Assembly: GCA_034440575.1 (NCBI GenBank)
Contig: JAOTOL010001624.1
Coordinates: 1,915,001 to 1,979,000, forward strand
Origin: Imbricaverruca yamaguchii
Lineage: Eukaryota > Arthropoda > Thecostraca > Neoverrucidae
DNA length: 64,000 bases
Reading direction: 5' to 3'
Positions 52,701 through 64,000 of this stretch are shown here, one piece after another. Within the stretch, counting starts at the first letter, position 1, and the number at the start of each line of letters is the position of its first letter. The notes below the pieces were generated by a model, which saw nothing but the letters and a program-made list of their open reading frames with translations, was not told the origin of the DNA and did not search any database. The position numbers were made by a program, and so were the translations under genes.

Positions 52701-54395
52701 CTAACACGCTCCTTAAGCCGGCACATCTGGCTGCGACAGGGCAGCTGGTTATGAAAACGAAGCCGATTTAAGAACGAGTTAGCTGGTGATGAAAGCGAAG
52801 CTGCTCAGGTGCCAGGCCAGCTGATTCCACAACCAGTACATGTTTGACATTTTAAGGAAAGTACGAGGTGCCCAAAGAGACGAATTCGTTTAAAGGAGTC
52901 GACAATGTATCGTGCGAGCCCGGTGCCACATTTCGCGAGCTGTACTTTCCTACTCTGATAACCTCCAACGGTGTTTGCTTGCAGCACCACCGCAGCGTTT
53001 GCCCTTTAAAGATGGCGCCGAATCATGGAGACTCACATCCAGCGTGAATGGCTCTTCTGCCAGACCATGTGCGATCCCTGTTAAAGGGATCTCAGGATGT
53101 CTGTCGAAGGCACCGCCATCTCAGTCCGTACACTGAGATGTGCGCGGATGTGCTGCGATTATCCACATCATATCCACATCAGTGTCGCGCCCGACGGCCG
53201 CCGGAAGTGCGAGAACGCCAACACGTTATTGCCCGAGGTCGGTGTGGCGATCGCACACCAGTCGACCCGCTGAATCTGTGTGGAGGACCCCGTGAAGCCC
53301 GTTCACGCTCGAAAACAACTCCACACACGCGACAGACTTAGCGGCACTCATCAAACGCAGAACCGACGCTTGCCTCCCAGCAGACAAGCTCTGTCGAGTG
53401 CAATGAAAGCGAATACTGAGTCAAGTGTAATGCAAGCGATATGTAGGAGCGAGATGCACAGCCAAACAATCGCATCAGTAGTCTGAGAAGAGCATCCTCA
53501 CAGCTATGGCCTCGCCTCGGGAGAACGCAAGCTGGACTCGCTCAATATTTTCAACTTTTAGTATTATCCCAATGGTCCCCACATAGAAAAGTCACGACTA
53601 GAAATCAAGTACTGGCAATAACTAGGAATCAAAAGCGTACAGTAGAAAACCCATAAATCCCGCAATACCTCTGGCAGCGTTCGTCAGCGGCGGCCGCGAA
53701 TCTGCAGCCGGCACCGCATGCAACAACACTTTCACCGTGGAACCATCGAAGGTGTGTCTGGTGCGGCTCGGGGCGCTGCACATCGCTCTTTGCAGCACCA
53801 ATTCCCACCGCGCACCACGGCTGCAAAATGCATCAATTTGCACCGATCGATGTGCAGTTTCGATTTGCCTACCCACTGCTTCCGTAGGTTCGCATCGATC
53901 GATCTACTTGTATTCACGACTTTTCTGAATGAACCTATTCGGTGTTGATGAGACATAGATGTCTGCCTTCCTGTTTACAAGCCGTGTGGATCTCGAAAGC
54001 TTTGTCTTTGCCCCATAGAAGTAATGTGCATTGTTAGCTGGAGCACCAGTGTTGGATTTTTTATCATTGTCCATCCGAGCTGGCCATGACATCAGTGCAG
54101 TGTCTGCCCCATGTATATACTGCTCCACACACAACCCATCACTCGAATGCTTAGCTTCGCCATCAAGATGTTAAGGTATCGATCGGGTGTCTGCGCTCAT
54201 CCGTTTTGGCCCGCAAAACGTTAAACACTGCTGAAGCTGCATCGCTGTTGGCACCCACTAAGACTGGATGTGCACGTTTGCCCTCTCAGCTTGCATTGCT
54301 TCGCCTGTTCCCAGGATAACCGACATGGACAACAACTTGCGGTTGCACTCATATTAAGCTGGGATATTCTGGATTAATTATTTATTATTAATTAT
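52701..54395. other. no gene recognised
   Basis: Unique, balanced to AT-rich. Several frames of 60-90 codons at 53620-53960 overlap on both strands without domains. Confidence 0.5.
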
Positions 54396-55570
54396 TTGCA
54401 TGCAGCAGGCGCCGGTCCGCGGCAGTCGGTGTCTCCGGAGGTGAAGTGGCAAACCACGTGCACGTGCGCACTGCGACCTGCACCCGATCGGCACGCTACG
54501 CTGGCGGCGATCTGCGCAGGACGGGGCGGCGCCGTCCACCGCAGATCAGCGGCCCCGCGCGCCGGACATTGCCGAATATCGAGCGCACCAGTTGCACGGA
54601 CCACCACCGGCGGCGGCGGCGGCGGCGGCACGCAACGATGTCGGCTCGGCCACCCACCCACCCGCCTTTGTCCGACCGCCGGGTCGAGGACGGCGGTCGC
54701 AGCCGCCAGCGGCGGCCGCCGATCATTCGGCGATCACTCGGCGGTCTTTCGGCGATCATTCGGCGGTCATTCGGCGCGAGCGGCCGGCCGGCCGGCGGTC
54801 ATTCGGCGCGAGCGGCCGGCCGGTCGGGCGCAAGGCGAATGCGGCCGCGGAGGCGCCACGGGCGGCGCGAATCGATGCGACACCGGCCGGCCCGCCATCG
54901 ATTCGGTCCACTCGTCGGTCGGCCGCTCTGCGAATTGATGGTGATACGCTAATGAGTCGGCGGGTCGGCCGGGCGGCGGCGGCGCGCGCCGCTGCTCAGG
55001 AGAGCCGTCGGCGCCGATGGCCCGCGCGCACCGGTCGCTCGCAGGCCGTGCGGCCGCGCGCAATTGGATCGTCGAATGCGATAACGCGGCGGGTCGGTAG
55101 GGCACTAGAGTCGGCCAGTGACGTTCCCGCGCTCACGCGCGCGCGCGCCGACTTTCCCGTGTCCGCGTGTCGCCCGTCTACCGGCGGCGGCGCCGTCGCC
55201 CGATTGCAGCCGGGCTGCGCGCGATATGGCGGGCGTGACGTCAGCGTACGCTCATGACGCCGGCGTCGCCGGGCGGCCGCACTGTCTCCGGGCGCCGGGC
55301 GGCGCGACGGCAGCGACACCTATGCAGCCGACCGGCCGGCTGCCGGCTGGAGACTCGCGTCTCGCTTGCCGGCGCCGGCCGGCCGGCGGCCCGCGCCTGG
55401 CTGGGTCACGAGGTCACTGCGACGCTGCTCGGCCGCTGCCCGCCCGGCGGCCGCGGCTGTGACGCGCCAGCAGACGGCACCGGCGAAAGCTGTCGGCTCG
55501 CGATGGTGCCGGCCTGAAGGCACGGGCTGCGGAAGGCGCGGCCCGAGTCGTTCGGATGTGCCGCCTTTTT
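54396..55570. other. GC-rich CpG-dense block
   Basis: About 70% GC. At 54722-54832 short repeats (GGCG(A/G)TCATTCGGCG; GAGCGGCCGGCCGG) are tandem. Open frames up to about 220 codons are Arg/Ala/Pro-rich and overlap on both strands, so they are compositional. Confidence 0.5.
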
Positions 55571-57738
55571 GCCGAGCCCGGACACCCGGAAGCATCACGC
55601 GTCCGATGTGCCGCGCGCTAGATGTGCGGAAGCTCGACTGGAGCCACGATCTGGGCGTCAAGGGGTGAGAGCGATGGCTGCCGAGTCTCACTGCTCTTGC
55701 CGTCCGCCTCGCGGATTGCTCGCCACGCCGCGCTGCAACATGCAAGCAACAACTGCGAGCTGCAACTGCTGCTTGACGCAAAACATGGAACTAGAATCCG
55801 GGTGCATTGTGTGGGTCCGCCAGTGGGTTGGTTATTGCGGAAGCCGCTTGCCTGGACACGCAATGCTCTCTCTCTCTCTCATGGCGGTTGGCTAACTGTA
55901 CTATAATTGCCCGAGCTCTTACGGCTGCTTAGTCCGGCGGTGCACAGCCGTACACATAATGGTCCGGCTCATAAATTGCTGATGCTCAAGCGTTGCTGTG
56001 GGTGCCGAGCTCCAGTCTCCTGCGAGCTGCCGCCCGCAGACGAGACCATCCCCCTGCCAGGCTGGTTTGGTGGTTTGCGGTCTGTTCCGCCAGGCAAGAG
56101 GGGTAGGACGCATTTCCCCTCCAGTGTTTGTTCTGGACTACGTAGAGAAACGCGGTTTTCACCGGCGCGTAGCGCAATCCTTCGTCAGTTCCTTGGTGCA
56201 GGAAAATGCTACAAATCGTGTGATCTACTCGGCTCGATCTGGAGGTTCAACGGGTGTCGCCGATTGGCTTGTCTACTTTGCCGGTTTTCAACTTCCAGCC
56301 GCTGACCAAATCATATCGTCGGGTAAAACGGAGCAGGAATAGTTCAGCTTCTGGTAAATACTCATACTATTGTCAAAATGTGAGCCCAAGGTTGGGGTCA
56401 AGTGCATAAGGCACGGGAAGCAACATAGTTCTTCTTTCGAACGTAATTAAATCGTTACTTCCAAACTACGAACTATGATGTTATTATGCAAAGACAAATG
56501 GAATTGGAAATACGCGCTCGTGGTGCCCAACAACCTGATGAAAGGTCATGTAGAAACATTTGACCGGACAAGGTCAATCACTTTCAGGGGTACACTTGTC
56601 ACACCTTTCCGATTTCTATCATTTGTGTACTGATATTAAAAGGACCGGTGAATTCAACTTCAGCGTTAAAAACTACTTCGTAATAAGCATTATTGCAAAA
56701 AGATGAACTTAGGTAAGATCAGGTCACCTGGGTCATTTGTTTTTATTGCTGTAATATTGACTGGGAAATTCTGAATTGGTGGTTTAAGAGCTAGGGTTGT
56801 TGAACTGAATTGATTTGAAATGGATCAAGCACTTAAATAGACGTAGGTACATGTCAACTCATACGATAAGAGCGTGCTAATGCAGGCTCGCATTCCACTT
56901 GGTTGCCTAAAATGGACGACAATGGGGTTTTGATAATTCGTATCTGTAGAGAGCGGTTCAGTATTTTGGCAGCATTTGGAAAATTCGTTATATCTGTGGA
57001 TAGAGGTACAAACATGTTAGCGCCTCTGTGGTCGGATCTAATGTGGCCTAATGCAATGTTGTGCCCTTTTAGAAGACAATGCGCGCCATGGCATGAACTT
57101 CCTTGTTTGCGCTATGATAGCCAGGATGGAAATTATAACCATGAAAAGGAAGCAGAATAAAATTGTTTTTGTCTTTGCCTGACTTGAGATTGGTCAGGTT
57201 ATATTTGTATTTGTCGCAAAAATTCCTATGCATTGATATGGAAAACGTTCGGATGTTTTGAAAGCCCCGTTTGACAGTTGTTGAAACGGTGCCCCAAAAT
57301 GGCACGTTTCGAAACCGTCCACCTGATTTTCAACTCGTGCAGTCCGGCGACTATTGGCCCGCAAACACAAACGCGGACATCACCGAAACCGCTATTCAAG
57401 CGTCCGAGAGCATGCCGAACTTGATCGCGATCGTGCCACGAGTTCCGCAGCTATCTCGGAAGAACAGGGAAGGTTGTGTGGCAGCGTGTCCCCCCACAAG
57501 ATCTACGGTTAAAGAGATGCCACTTCACATCCCTGCTCTCCTCCACACATACAGCAAGAACAAAACAGCCCAGCCACGATCGCAATGCAATGTCCGCACG
57601 ACGTCCGTCGGGACTGCACCGGTCCGCCGTCTCGCCGCGGGCGATCCACGTGACCCGGGCGCGACCTTGCCGGCGCTGTGTTCCGCGTGCGCTGGCCGCT
57701 TTTTGTGCACTGCCGCCGGCTGGCGGCCGAAGGTCGCC
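55571..57738. other. no gene recognised
   Basis: 55600-56330 balanced, 56330-57270 AT-rich and unique. A foldback GGTCATGT ... ACATTTGACC at 56546-56568 is short. No coding domain. Confidence 0.5.
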
Positions 57739-58698
57739 GTGGTGTCGCCGCGCACCGTCAGAGGCGGCGGACACGTGCAGGCGTCGCCGGGCCGCCGGAC
57801 CCAGGCTCGGCTCCGCCGCGTCCCGCGCACCGTCAGAGGCGGCGGACACGTCCAGACGTCGCCGGGCCGCCGGACCCAGGCTCGGCTCCGCCGCGGTGTC
57901 GCCGCGCACCGTCAGAGGCGGGGACACGTGCAGGCGTCGCCGGGCCGCCGGACCCAGGCTCGGCTCCGCCGCGGTGTCGCCGTGGTGTCGCCGCGCACCG
58001 TCAGAGGCGGGGACACGTCCAGACGTCGCCGGGCCGCCGGACCCAGGCTCGGCCCCGCCGCGGTTCCCGCGCCCCGTCAGAGGCGGGGACACGTCCAGGC
58101 GTCGCCGGGCCGCCGGACCCAGGCTCGGCTCCGCTGCGGTGTCGCCGCGCACCGTCAGAGGCGGCGGACACGTCCAGGCGTCGCCGGGCCGCCGGACCCA
58201 GGCTCGGCTCCGCCACGGTGTCGCCGCGGTGTCGCCGCGCACCGTCAGAGGCGGGGACACGGCAGGCGTCGCCGGGCCGCCGGACCCAGGCTCGGCCCCG
58301 CCGCGGTGTCGCCGCGCACCGTCAGAGGCGGGGACACGTCAGACGTCGCCGGGCCGCCGGACCCAGGCTCGGCTCCGCCGGGTGTCGCCGCGCACCGTCA
58401 GAGGCGGACACGTCCATGCGTCGCCGGGCCGCCGGACCCAGGCTCGGCTCTGCCGCGGTGTCGCGTGTCGCCGCGCACCGTCAGGCGGCGGACACTCAGG
58501 CGTCGCCGGGCCGCCGGACCCAGGCTCGGCTCCGCCGCGGTGTCGCCGCGCACCGTCAGAGGCGGGGACACGTCCAGGCGTCGCCGGGCCGCCGGACCCA
58601 GGCTCGGCTCCGCCGCGGTGTCGCCGCGCACCGTCAGAGGCGGGGACACGTGCAGGCGTCGCCGGGCCGCCGGACCCAGGCTCGGCTCCGCCGCGGCC
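57739..58698. repeat. 78-bp minisatellite, about twelve copies
   Basis: The unit is built from GTCGCCGCGCACCGTCAGAG, GCGGGGACACGT(C/G)CAG, (G/A)CGTCGCCGGGCCGCCGG and ACCCAGGCTCGGCTCCGCCG. Copies vary by small indels (GGCGGCGG versus GGCGGGG; loss of CCAG) and occasional duplicated GTCGCC(G/T)(C/T)GGT. The unit equals 26 codons, giving spurious frames of over 400 codons on the plus strand and 269 on the minus strand. Confidence 0.97.
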
Positions 58699-59417
58699 CG
58701 CGCCCCGTCCGCTCGCCAGCCGTCCGCATCGTCCGCGCGGAGGCTGCCGTGGCTGGAGGTCCCGGACGGGTCGGGGGAGCGGTCAGGACCGCCCTGGTTT
58801 TGTGCCCCGCTTATGTTGAGGTGTCATTTCCCCTATTCAATATGAGAATATGTCCTGACAATATGTTACTGGATCACTGGCTTGGATTGGACCACAAGCC
58901 TTGCTTGCTGTGCACAGAAATCCAGGTCATCCCCAACCTGCCGGGGCTTTTATTCTCCAGGTTGACTGAGATGTAGGCCATCCTTGTCAAGTGCATTAAT
59001 TGTGCGGTATTGTGCTTGTGCTAATCATTCTCCACGGTGCTGCTTCAGAAGATCTCAACATGCAGCCAAACGCACTCACCGAACGTGGAATCCAAGACTA
59101 ACGTCGCGTCAACACCAGGATGAAAATGCATTCCTCGCATTGACTTCGGTTCTCACTGGGTGGGCCATTAATTGAATGAACATAAACACCCGGTTCGCAG
59201 GCGTCCAGACCCGCGCCTCCACTCAGCCCCGGACTCGTCGACGCGCTGACTCACTGCGCGAAAAGTTCGCTGCGCAGTTCCATGTCGTTTCAAACTCACT
59301 GTTCTGCCGCTGGGGAACTCGATGCACTTCGTTCCATAAAGTTCATCGCGCACGTTCCATTTAATCGTCCTCCGCCGTCCCACTTACTTACCTCCGGACC
59401 TGCCACTCCCGAGAACG
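58699..59417. other. no gene recognised
   Basis: Unique sequence without a coding or RNA signature. Confidence 0.5.
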
Positions 59418-59625
59418 GGATCCACGCTGCCATAGTCGGCTACCGGTGTGGCAGATTTGATTCCCGACTGAACCGCAGGGCGAGACAGGGATCCACGATG
59501 CCATAGCCAGCCATCCGTGTGGCAGTTCTGATTCCTGGCTGAATCGCCGGGGAAGCTTGGATCCACGATGCCGTAGCCAGATGCCCGTGTGACGGATCTT
59601 CTGATTCCTGACTGAATCATCACGA
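59418..59625. repeat. 70-bp tandem repeat, three copies
   Basis: Starts at 59418, 59489 and 59559. Shared anchors are GGATCCACG(A/C)TGCC(A/G)TAG, CCGTGTG and TGATTCC(C/T)G(A/G)CTGAA. Confidence 0.95.
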
Positions 59626-60412
59626 CTTTCCTCCTCACCTCACGACTGACATGAGTTTTTCGTGTCGGATGTATCAGATGATTTGTCAGAAGGGTGGTCA
59701 GATAACTGCGTGTGTAGCTGGGGTGGATACACAAGGTAGCACCGGAGGCATACCACCCCCACCCCCACTCACACCTATGAGATAAAGGGCAGAAATAGGG
59801 CAGGGGTATCGGCGAGTTGTCGGCAAGAGCACACTCGACGTGCGACAGTCGGTCTGACCAACCGCTAGTCACCTGACCGCCGTCCGCCAACGCCGCCGCT
59901 CAAGCTGTTCGCGTGGTATGCAGGCTCCAGCTCGCCGCGTTTGATGAGCTGGGTTTAATCTTGATGTTCTAAGCGCTTGCATGCTTAGCCAAGCTTAGCC
60001 GTCGGGTGAAACCTTTGTGCGACTGACTTGCGACGTGGGTTTGCGATTTGATGGGAGGATTTCAGGTTATTTCCGAGTCAGTGGCATGGTCAGGTCAGTG
60101 ACATGGTCAGGTCAGTGGCATGTCGGACACGGTACATTGACCCGTGGTGCGTACTGCGGTCAGACTCGTCAAAGATCCAGAGATTGGCATCAAACCAGAC
60201 CTGGAAATCACCAGGTCACTGACGAACCAAGCTAATTATCCTGGTAAATCGCTAAAAGTCATAGCGGAAAATATAATTCCTTTGCCATTGTTTCCGAACC
60301 CTCAATTTCAGCAATTAAACAGGAAATTCGTTATCAATTAACCCACTCCCGTCGTGCAGAATAGATCAGCAGTTTGCAAGGCACGTCAAGCTGGACAAAT
60401 AATGATGGCAAT
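59626..60412. other. no gene; small repeats
   Basis: GGTCAGGTCAGTG(G/A)CAT occurs about three times at 60079-60125. The last 8 bp (60405-60412, ATGGCAAT) are the target duplication of the next element. Confidence 0.5.
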
Positions 60413-60606
60413 CAGGGACGCAGCCCGGATTTTCTTCATGGGGCGCCCAAAAAGAAGAAGTCTGAGGAAACAGAGACCGCTTCCGGCCACTTCACACGCC
60501 GCAAAATTTATGTTTTTCCTTGGCGAAAATCTCAATTTTAGTTTTATCTAGCGTATTTTTGGTGGCTAATACGGCGGACCCCACCCCCTCCTTGTCTGCA
60601 CCTCTG
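60413..60606. mobile_element. hAT-type MITE, 194 bp, with exact 8-bp TSD
   Basis: Left end CAGGGACGCAGCCCGG. The right end read on the other strand is CAGAGGTGCAGACAAGG, so the terminal inverted repeat matches at 8 of the first 11 positions. Both sides are flanked by exact ATGGCAAT (60405-60412 and 60607-60614). The 8-bp target duplication and CAG ends are the hallmark of the hAT superfamily. The interior (AT-rich, with GAAGAAGTCTGAGGAAACAG) has no coding frame, so it is non-autonomous. Confidence 0.85.
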
Positions 60607-60614
60607 ATGGCAAT

Positions 60615-61792
60615 GATGCAATGGCACTGGACACAACCCACAGTTTAAGGCAAGGGCCATTTTGAGGCTTGTTCTTTCCATGCAACACCCATGGGTCAAT
60701 GTAACGCGTCCAAAGTTTCATAATGGGAGGTGCTATCCCCTGTATCCCTCCCAACAAGAAGGAACACCCGGTTGTCGCGTTTTCCCAGTAAACTAAGCAT
60801 GCATTTCGGAAACGTATACTTTGAATTAAATTGACGTACATTTACAAGTAAATAGAACTAAGTTCCGAGAATAAGCAACAGGAAATCTGAAAACCAAGAA
60901 TCCGTGTACCTTTTGAAGAATATTCCACCTGCTGGGAAATAGGATTATGATATCAATCTGATGGAAAACTGCAATATGGAACTGCACAACGGAAATAGCA
61001 CATCTGCGAAAACCATAACGAGGCCCAACTGGAAATAAGTGTAAGCAAGTAAACAATTCAAAAGATGCAATATTCATGCACTTCAATTTCTAGCATTTGT
61101 TTCTGAAGCCTGCTCCACTTAACCATTCTTATAGCGTGCAGAAGTGCCCGATATCCTATCGGTTTGAAAGTACCTAGTAGACTAGCGTAGCGTCTGTGCC
61201 ACATCTATCCATCCTGCTGTCCATAGATAGCAATTGTATCCGAATGGCCCCAGGTGAGAGTCACTCTCCTCATGTCAAGATGGCACGCAAGCACAGGCTC
61301 TATTATTTCAGCTCTGTGAGCAGGGAACATTTTGCCGAAATACACCTGATATGCTAGCAATCCAATGCTACATAATGGCGCGGCATTGCTGCGAGTATGA
61401 TACCTGAAGAATGTGTGATATGTAAGCTTTCAGTGGCGTCGAGATTTAGAGATTAAGTTCATCAACGACGGCGACCAGAGCCTAAAAATGCCACGAGCGA
61501 GCGGCGGCGGCGGACAGCCGTCGGATGACGCGCGGACGGGTGACTTTCGCATGTCTTAGCGCCCGCTCCCACGGAGGGTGCGTTCTTATCGACATGTTGC
61601 GGATGAATCCCGTTTCTGAATGCCTGAATTTCGTTTGATTGTTTCTCATTGGAATCTTATTGCCCAGGAATCTGTCTACAAGCACAGTGCAATTTTATCG
61701 TCCACGTGTTCCGCGCAGTAGACGTCTTTACACTGAACTTGATAAAAAATGACTTCTGAAATTGGAAAATGTTCCGCAAAGTGCACATTATT

Positions 61793-61795
<3 letters not shown>
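60615..61795. other. no gene recognised
   Basis: AT-leaning unique sequence with short chance frames only. Confidence 0.5.

Positions 61796-61878
<83 letters not shown>
61796..61878. repeat. (TA)n microsatellite
   Basis: About 41 uninterrupted TA units. Confidence 0.98.
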
Positions 61879-61879
<1 letters not shown>

Positions 61880-62344
61880 GATTTCTAAATTCCTCGTGTT
61901 TTAAATGCTCTGAGTGAACAAAAAAAACACTTCGCTCCTTTTTCATCCCGAACGTATCAGCTACAGCAGCGCGGTCTCCGTCACTGTTCTGCCCGCGCGA
62001 GCCGCCGTGTGACCAGCACCCGGGCCGGACCTCCTCCGCACGCCACCGACCCGCCTCCGTCGCGTCTCGCCGCGACAGGAATGCGCCGGCAAGCTTCCAC
62101 CGGTCACGTGACGTCCGCCCGATAAAGGGTCGTGGGAACGGCGGCCGGAGAGCCCGCCGCGGGCCGCGCCGTACGCGGCGCCGGGGTCTGTCTGGCGGCT
62201 GCCCCCCCCCCCCTCCCCCAGACTCCGACCCACGACCCCGACCCGGGCACAGTCTGCAGCTCAGCTCGGTCCGACAGTGGATCTGGATCTGGATCTGGAT
62301 CTGGATATGGATCTGGATCGTCCCGGACCGGTCCGGCCCGGCCC
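61879..62344. other. GC-rich block with (GGATCT)n
   Basis: 61960-62270 is GC-rich with no domain. A hexamer run (GGATCT) of about seven units lies at 62278-62320. A C11 run is at 62203-62213. Confidence 0.6.
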
Positions 62345-62552
62345 GCAGACACTCACACCCCGCAGACACTCACACCCCGCAGACACTCACACCCCGCAGA
62401 CACTCCCACCCCGCAGACACTCCCACCCCGCAGACACTCCCACCCCGCAGACGCTCCCACCCCGCAGACACTCCCACCCCGCAGACACTCCCACCCCGCA
62501 GACACTCCCACCCCGCAGACGCTCCCACCCCGCAGACACTCCCACCCTGCAC
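62345..62552. repeat. 17-bp minisatellite (CCCGCAGACACTCCCAC)n
   Basis: Twelve copies, very regular. The first three have CACAC and the rest CCCAC, with ACGCTC variants at two positions. The C-rich strand could form i-motif-like structures. Confidence 0.98.
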
Positions 62553-62796
62553 TCCTCCACACACACCCCATATAGTGGTGCCGTGGCGGAAACTGTGCCC
62601 GGTTTTCCAGAGATTGTGATCTGCCGGTGAATCAGCCGTGCATCGAGGGGCGCGCGCAGCCGCACCGAGCTGGCCGTGTCGGAGTGTGCGCTCCAGGTCA
62701 TGCACGGCGGACTCGCTCTTTGTGTGGCGACGCACCGGCCGAGGCTATACGGCGTCGGCCGCCTGTCGCCCTGGCAGCAAGGGCTGACGGGCATCG
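62553..62796. other. no gene recognised
   Basis: Unique sequence, no coding signal. Confidence 0.5.
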
Positions 62797-62870
62797 CGAG
62801 GAGTCGAATCCCGTACCTCTGGTCTCCCAGACGCTCAGATTAACCAACATGGGCTGACGCATCCTTAAAC
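62797..62870 (-). mobile_element. tRNA-like sequence (old SINE head)
   Basis: On the minus strand TGGTTAATCTGAGCGTCTGGG resembles a D-arm/anticodon region, and a B-box-like ATTCGACTC (one mismatch) in GGGATTCGACTCC follows about 25 nt later. The A box is poor. Weak evidence for a degenerate tRNA-derived element. Confidence 0.35.
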
Positions 62871-63675
62871 ACCAAAACTCAATCAGCTTATCCGATAAGC
62901 CATCGATAAGCGCCGTAAGGTTCCCATTCTGGAGGGTCCACAGGAGGGGGCAGTCGGACGCCCGGACGGGGTCGACGCCCGCCTCCACCCCCACACATCC
63001 GGAGTGCAGATGATGGGGGGGGGTCCCATCACATCACAGCCCCGGCCGGACAGCCCGGACCTACGTGCAGAATCTGGCCGGACCTGAAGCCGGACCGTGC
63101 ATGTCAGAATGTGCTCGACGCCCGGCGCGCCCACGTCACAGCCTGCACCGCGCCGACGGCGGGTATCCCGCGGCGCGGCGGCGTTTCCTGCGCACCGGCC
63201 GCTCTGCAGAGCCGACGCTGGTGAGCGCCGCATGCGCTCCAACCTGTCACGCTCCACTGTGTGATTGCATGTCGGCGGCGGTCGATGCGCCGCCAAGCTG
63301 CAATACAATAGCTGAGGAGTCGTTCACCCAAGGTCCACCGGTGGCGGCGCGGTCGGCGCGTTTTGCTGCGATGCCGTCGTGGCTCGGGATCTATCGCGCT
63401 GATCTGGAACATTCCATGTGGCGGCCTCCGGCGCGGCAGACATCAGCGGCACGGTGCATTGGCGGAAATTGTGTGGATCCGGTGCGTGGCTTATCGGGAG
63501 GTGATCGGTCGTCTACGGCTCGGCATGTCATGAACACAAATTGGAATCGATATCACTGGTGACTTCAGCACAGGATCTTCTTCCCATTTTCTATCGTTAG
63601 CTGGGGGTCGTACAGCTTCATGTTTTAGAGACTTGAGTACAATGAACTCTGAAATGCGTAGCTTACATATACTCC

Positions 63676-63679
<4 letters not shown>
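62871..63679. other. no gene recognised
   Basis: GC-rich from 62940 to 63480. Open frames on both strands lack domains. Confidence 0.45.

Positions 63680-63735
<56 letters not shown>
63680..63735. repeat. (TA)n microsatellite
   Basis: About 24-25 TA units followed by degenerate TACATA. Confidence 0.97.
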
Positions 63736-64000
63736 ACATGTACGTATTTGTATATAATTCATGTATCCATAATACACCACCTCTTTCCAATCTTTGGGGT
63801 CGACAACGTACTTCGAGCTGCTCAAAATATCCATTGTACGCCATATGCTTAATCATAAATCCCCTTCGAGCAAATGTAAACCGATGTGACGTTGTTCGGC
63901 GGGAGATCCACAGCTGTTCCGCCCGTATCGCACGTGTGTTGCACCTGCACGGCCGACAATCCCCGACGCGCGTGCTGCAAAGCACAGTCGAGCCCTGCTC
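63736..64000. other. no gene recognised
   Basis: Unique sequence to the window end. Confidence 0.5.

Noticed and set aside
56530..56570. hammerhead-ribozyme-like CTGATGA ... GAAAC
   Set aside because: The stem II position does not pair around the conserved cores. The local pairing GGTCA/TGACC spans the core instead, so no hammerhead fold is possible.
57271..58845. 524-codon plus-strand open frame and other long frames through the 78-bp array
   Set aside because: The frame is a translation of a tandem array whose unit is 26 codons. All three plus-strand phases are open with different Arg/Pro-rich repeats, and no domain is present.

Overview
The window looks like nuclear DNA of a multicellular animal, most likely an arthropod or another invertebrate, although the sequence alone does not fix the species. 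The support is a decayed Ty3/Gypsy retrotransposon, a decayed non-LTR retrotransposon (LINE), several tRNA-derived SINEs with target-site duplications, short hAT-type terminal-inverted-repeat elements, long dinucleotide microsatellites and about two dozen tandem arrays. Nothing points to bacterial operons, and no intact multi-exon gene can be assembled.

Base composition is strongly mosaic. AT-rich or balanced stretches (about 3.4-16 kb, 37.7-38.8 kb, 41-43 kb, 52.7-54.4 kb, 56.3-57.6 kb, 58.8-61.9 kb) alternate with very GC-rich, CpG-rich blocks (16.4-17.1, 20.7-21.1, 26.6-27.2, 28.5-29.0, 30.7-32.4, 39.0-40.9, 43.6-44.6, 47.3-49.4, 54.4-55.6, 62.0-62.5 kb). Most GC blocks sit beside or inside minisatellites.

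Layout: 1.2-3.4 kb holds a frameshifted Gypsy pol on the minus strand that ends in a snap-back inverted duplication. 5.5-7.0 kb holds a CA/TG microsatellite and a 21/42-bp minisatellite. 10.6-12.2 kb holds a 5'-truncated LINE reverse transcriptase on the plus strand with four in-frame stops and no frameshift. 13.2-13.5 kb has a Ser/Gly-rich low-complexity stretch. 14.1-14.6 kb is a 60-bp array. 16.4-16.8 kb is the best protein-gene candidate: a CpG-rich stretch ending in a start codon in strong context, followed after 58 nt by a consensus splice donor. From 17.7 kb on, arrays of 5, 11, 17, 20, 21, 22, 26, 33, 38, 57, 70 and 78 bp alternate with SINEs (22.2, 30.4, 34.8, 51.3 kb) and hAT-like MITEs (19.9, 26.3, 60.4 kb).

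Most long open frames here come from arrays whose unit is a multiple of three, or from stop-poor GC-rich DNA, and I do not call them genes. Functionally the window reads as gene-poor, repeat-dominated DNA, possibly the 5' flank and first intron of one plus-strand gene starting near 16.75 kb. The best new material is the SINE family, whose core recurs behind a different tRNA-like head, and the three non-autonomous hAT-type copies.
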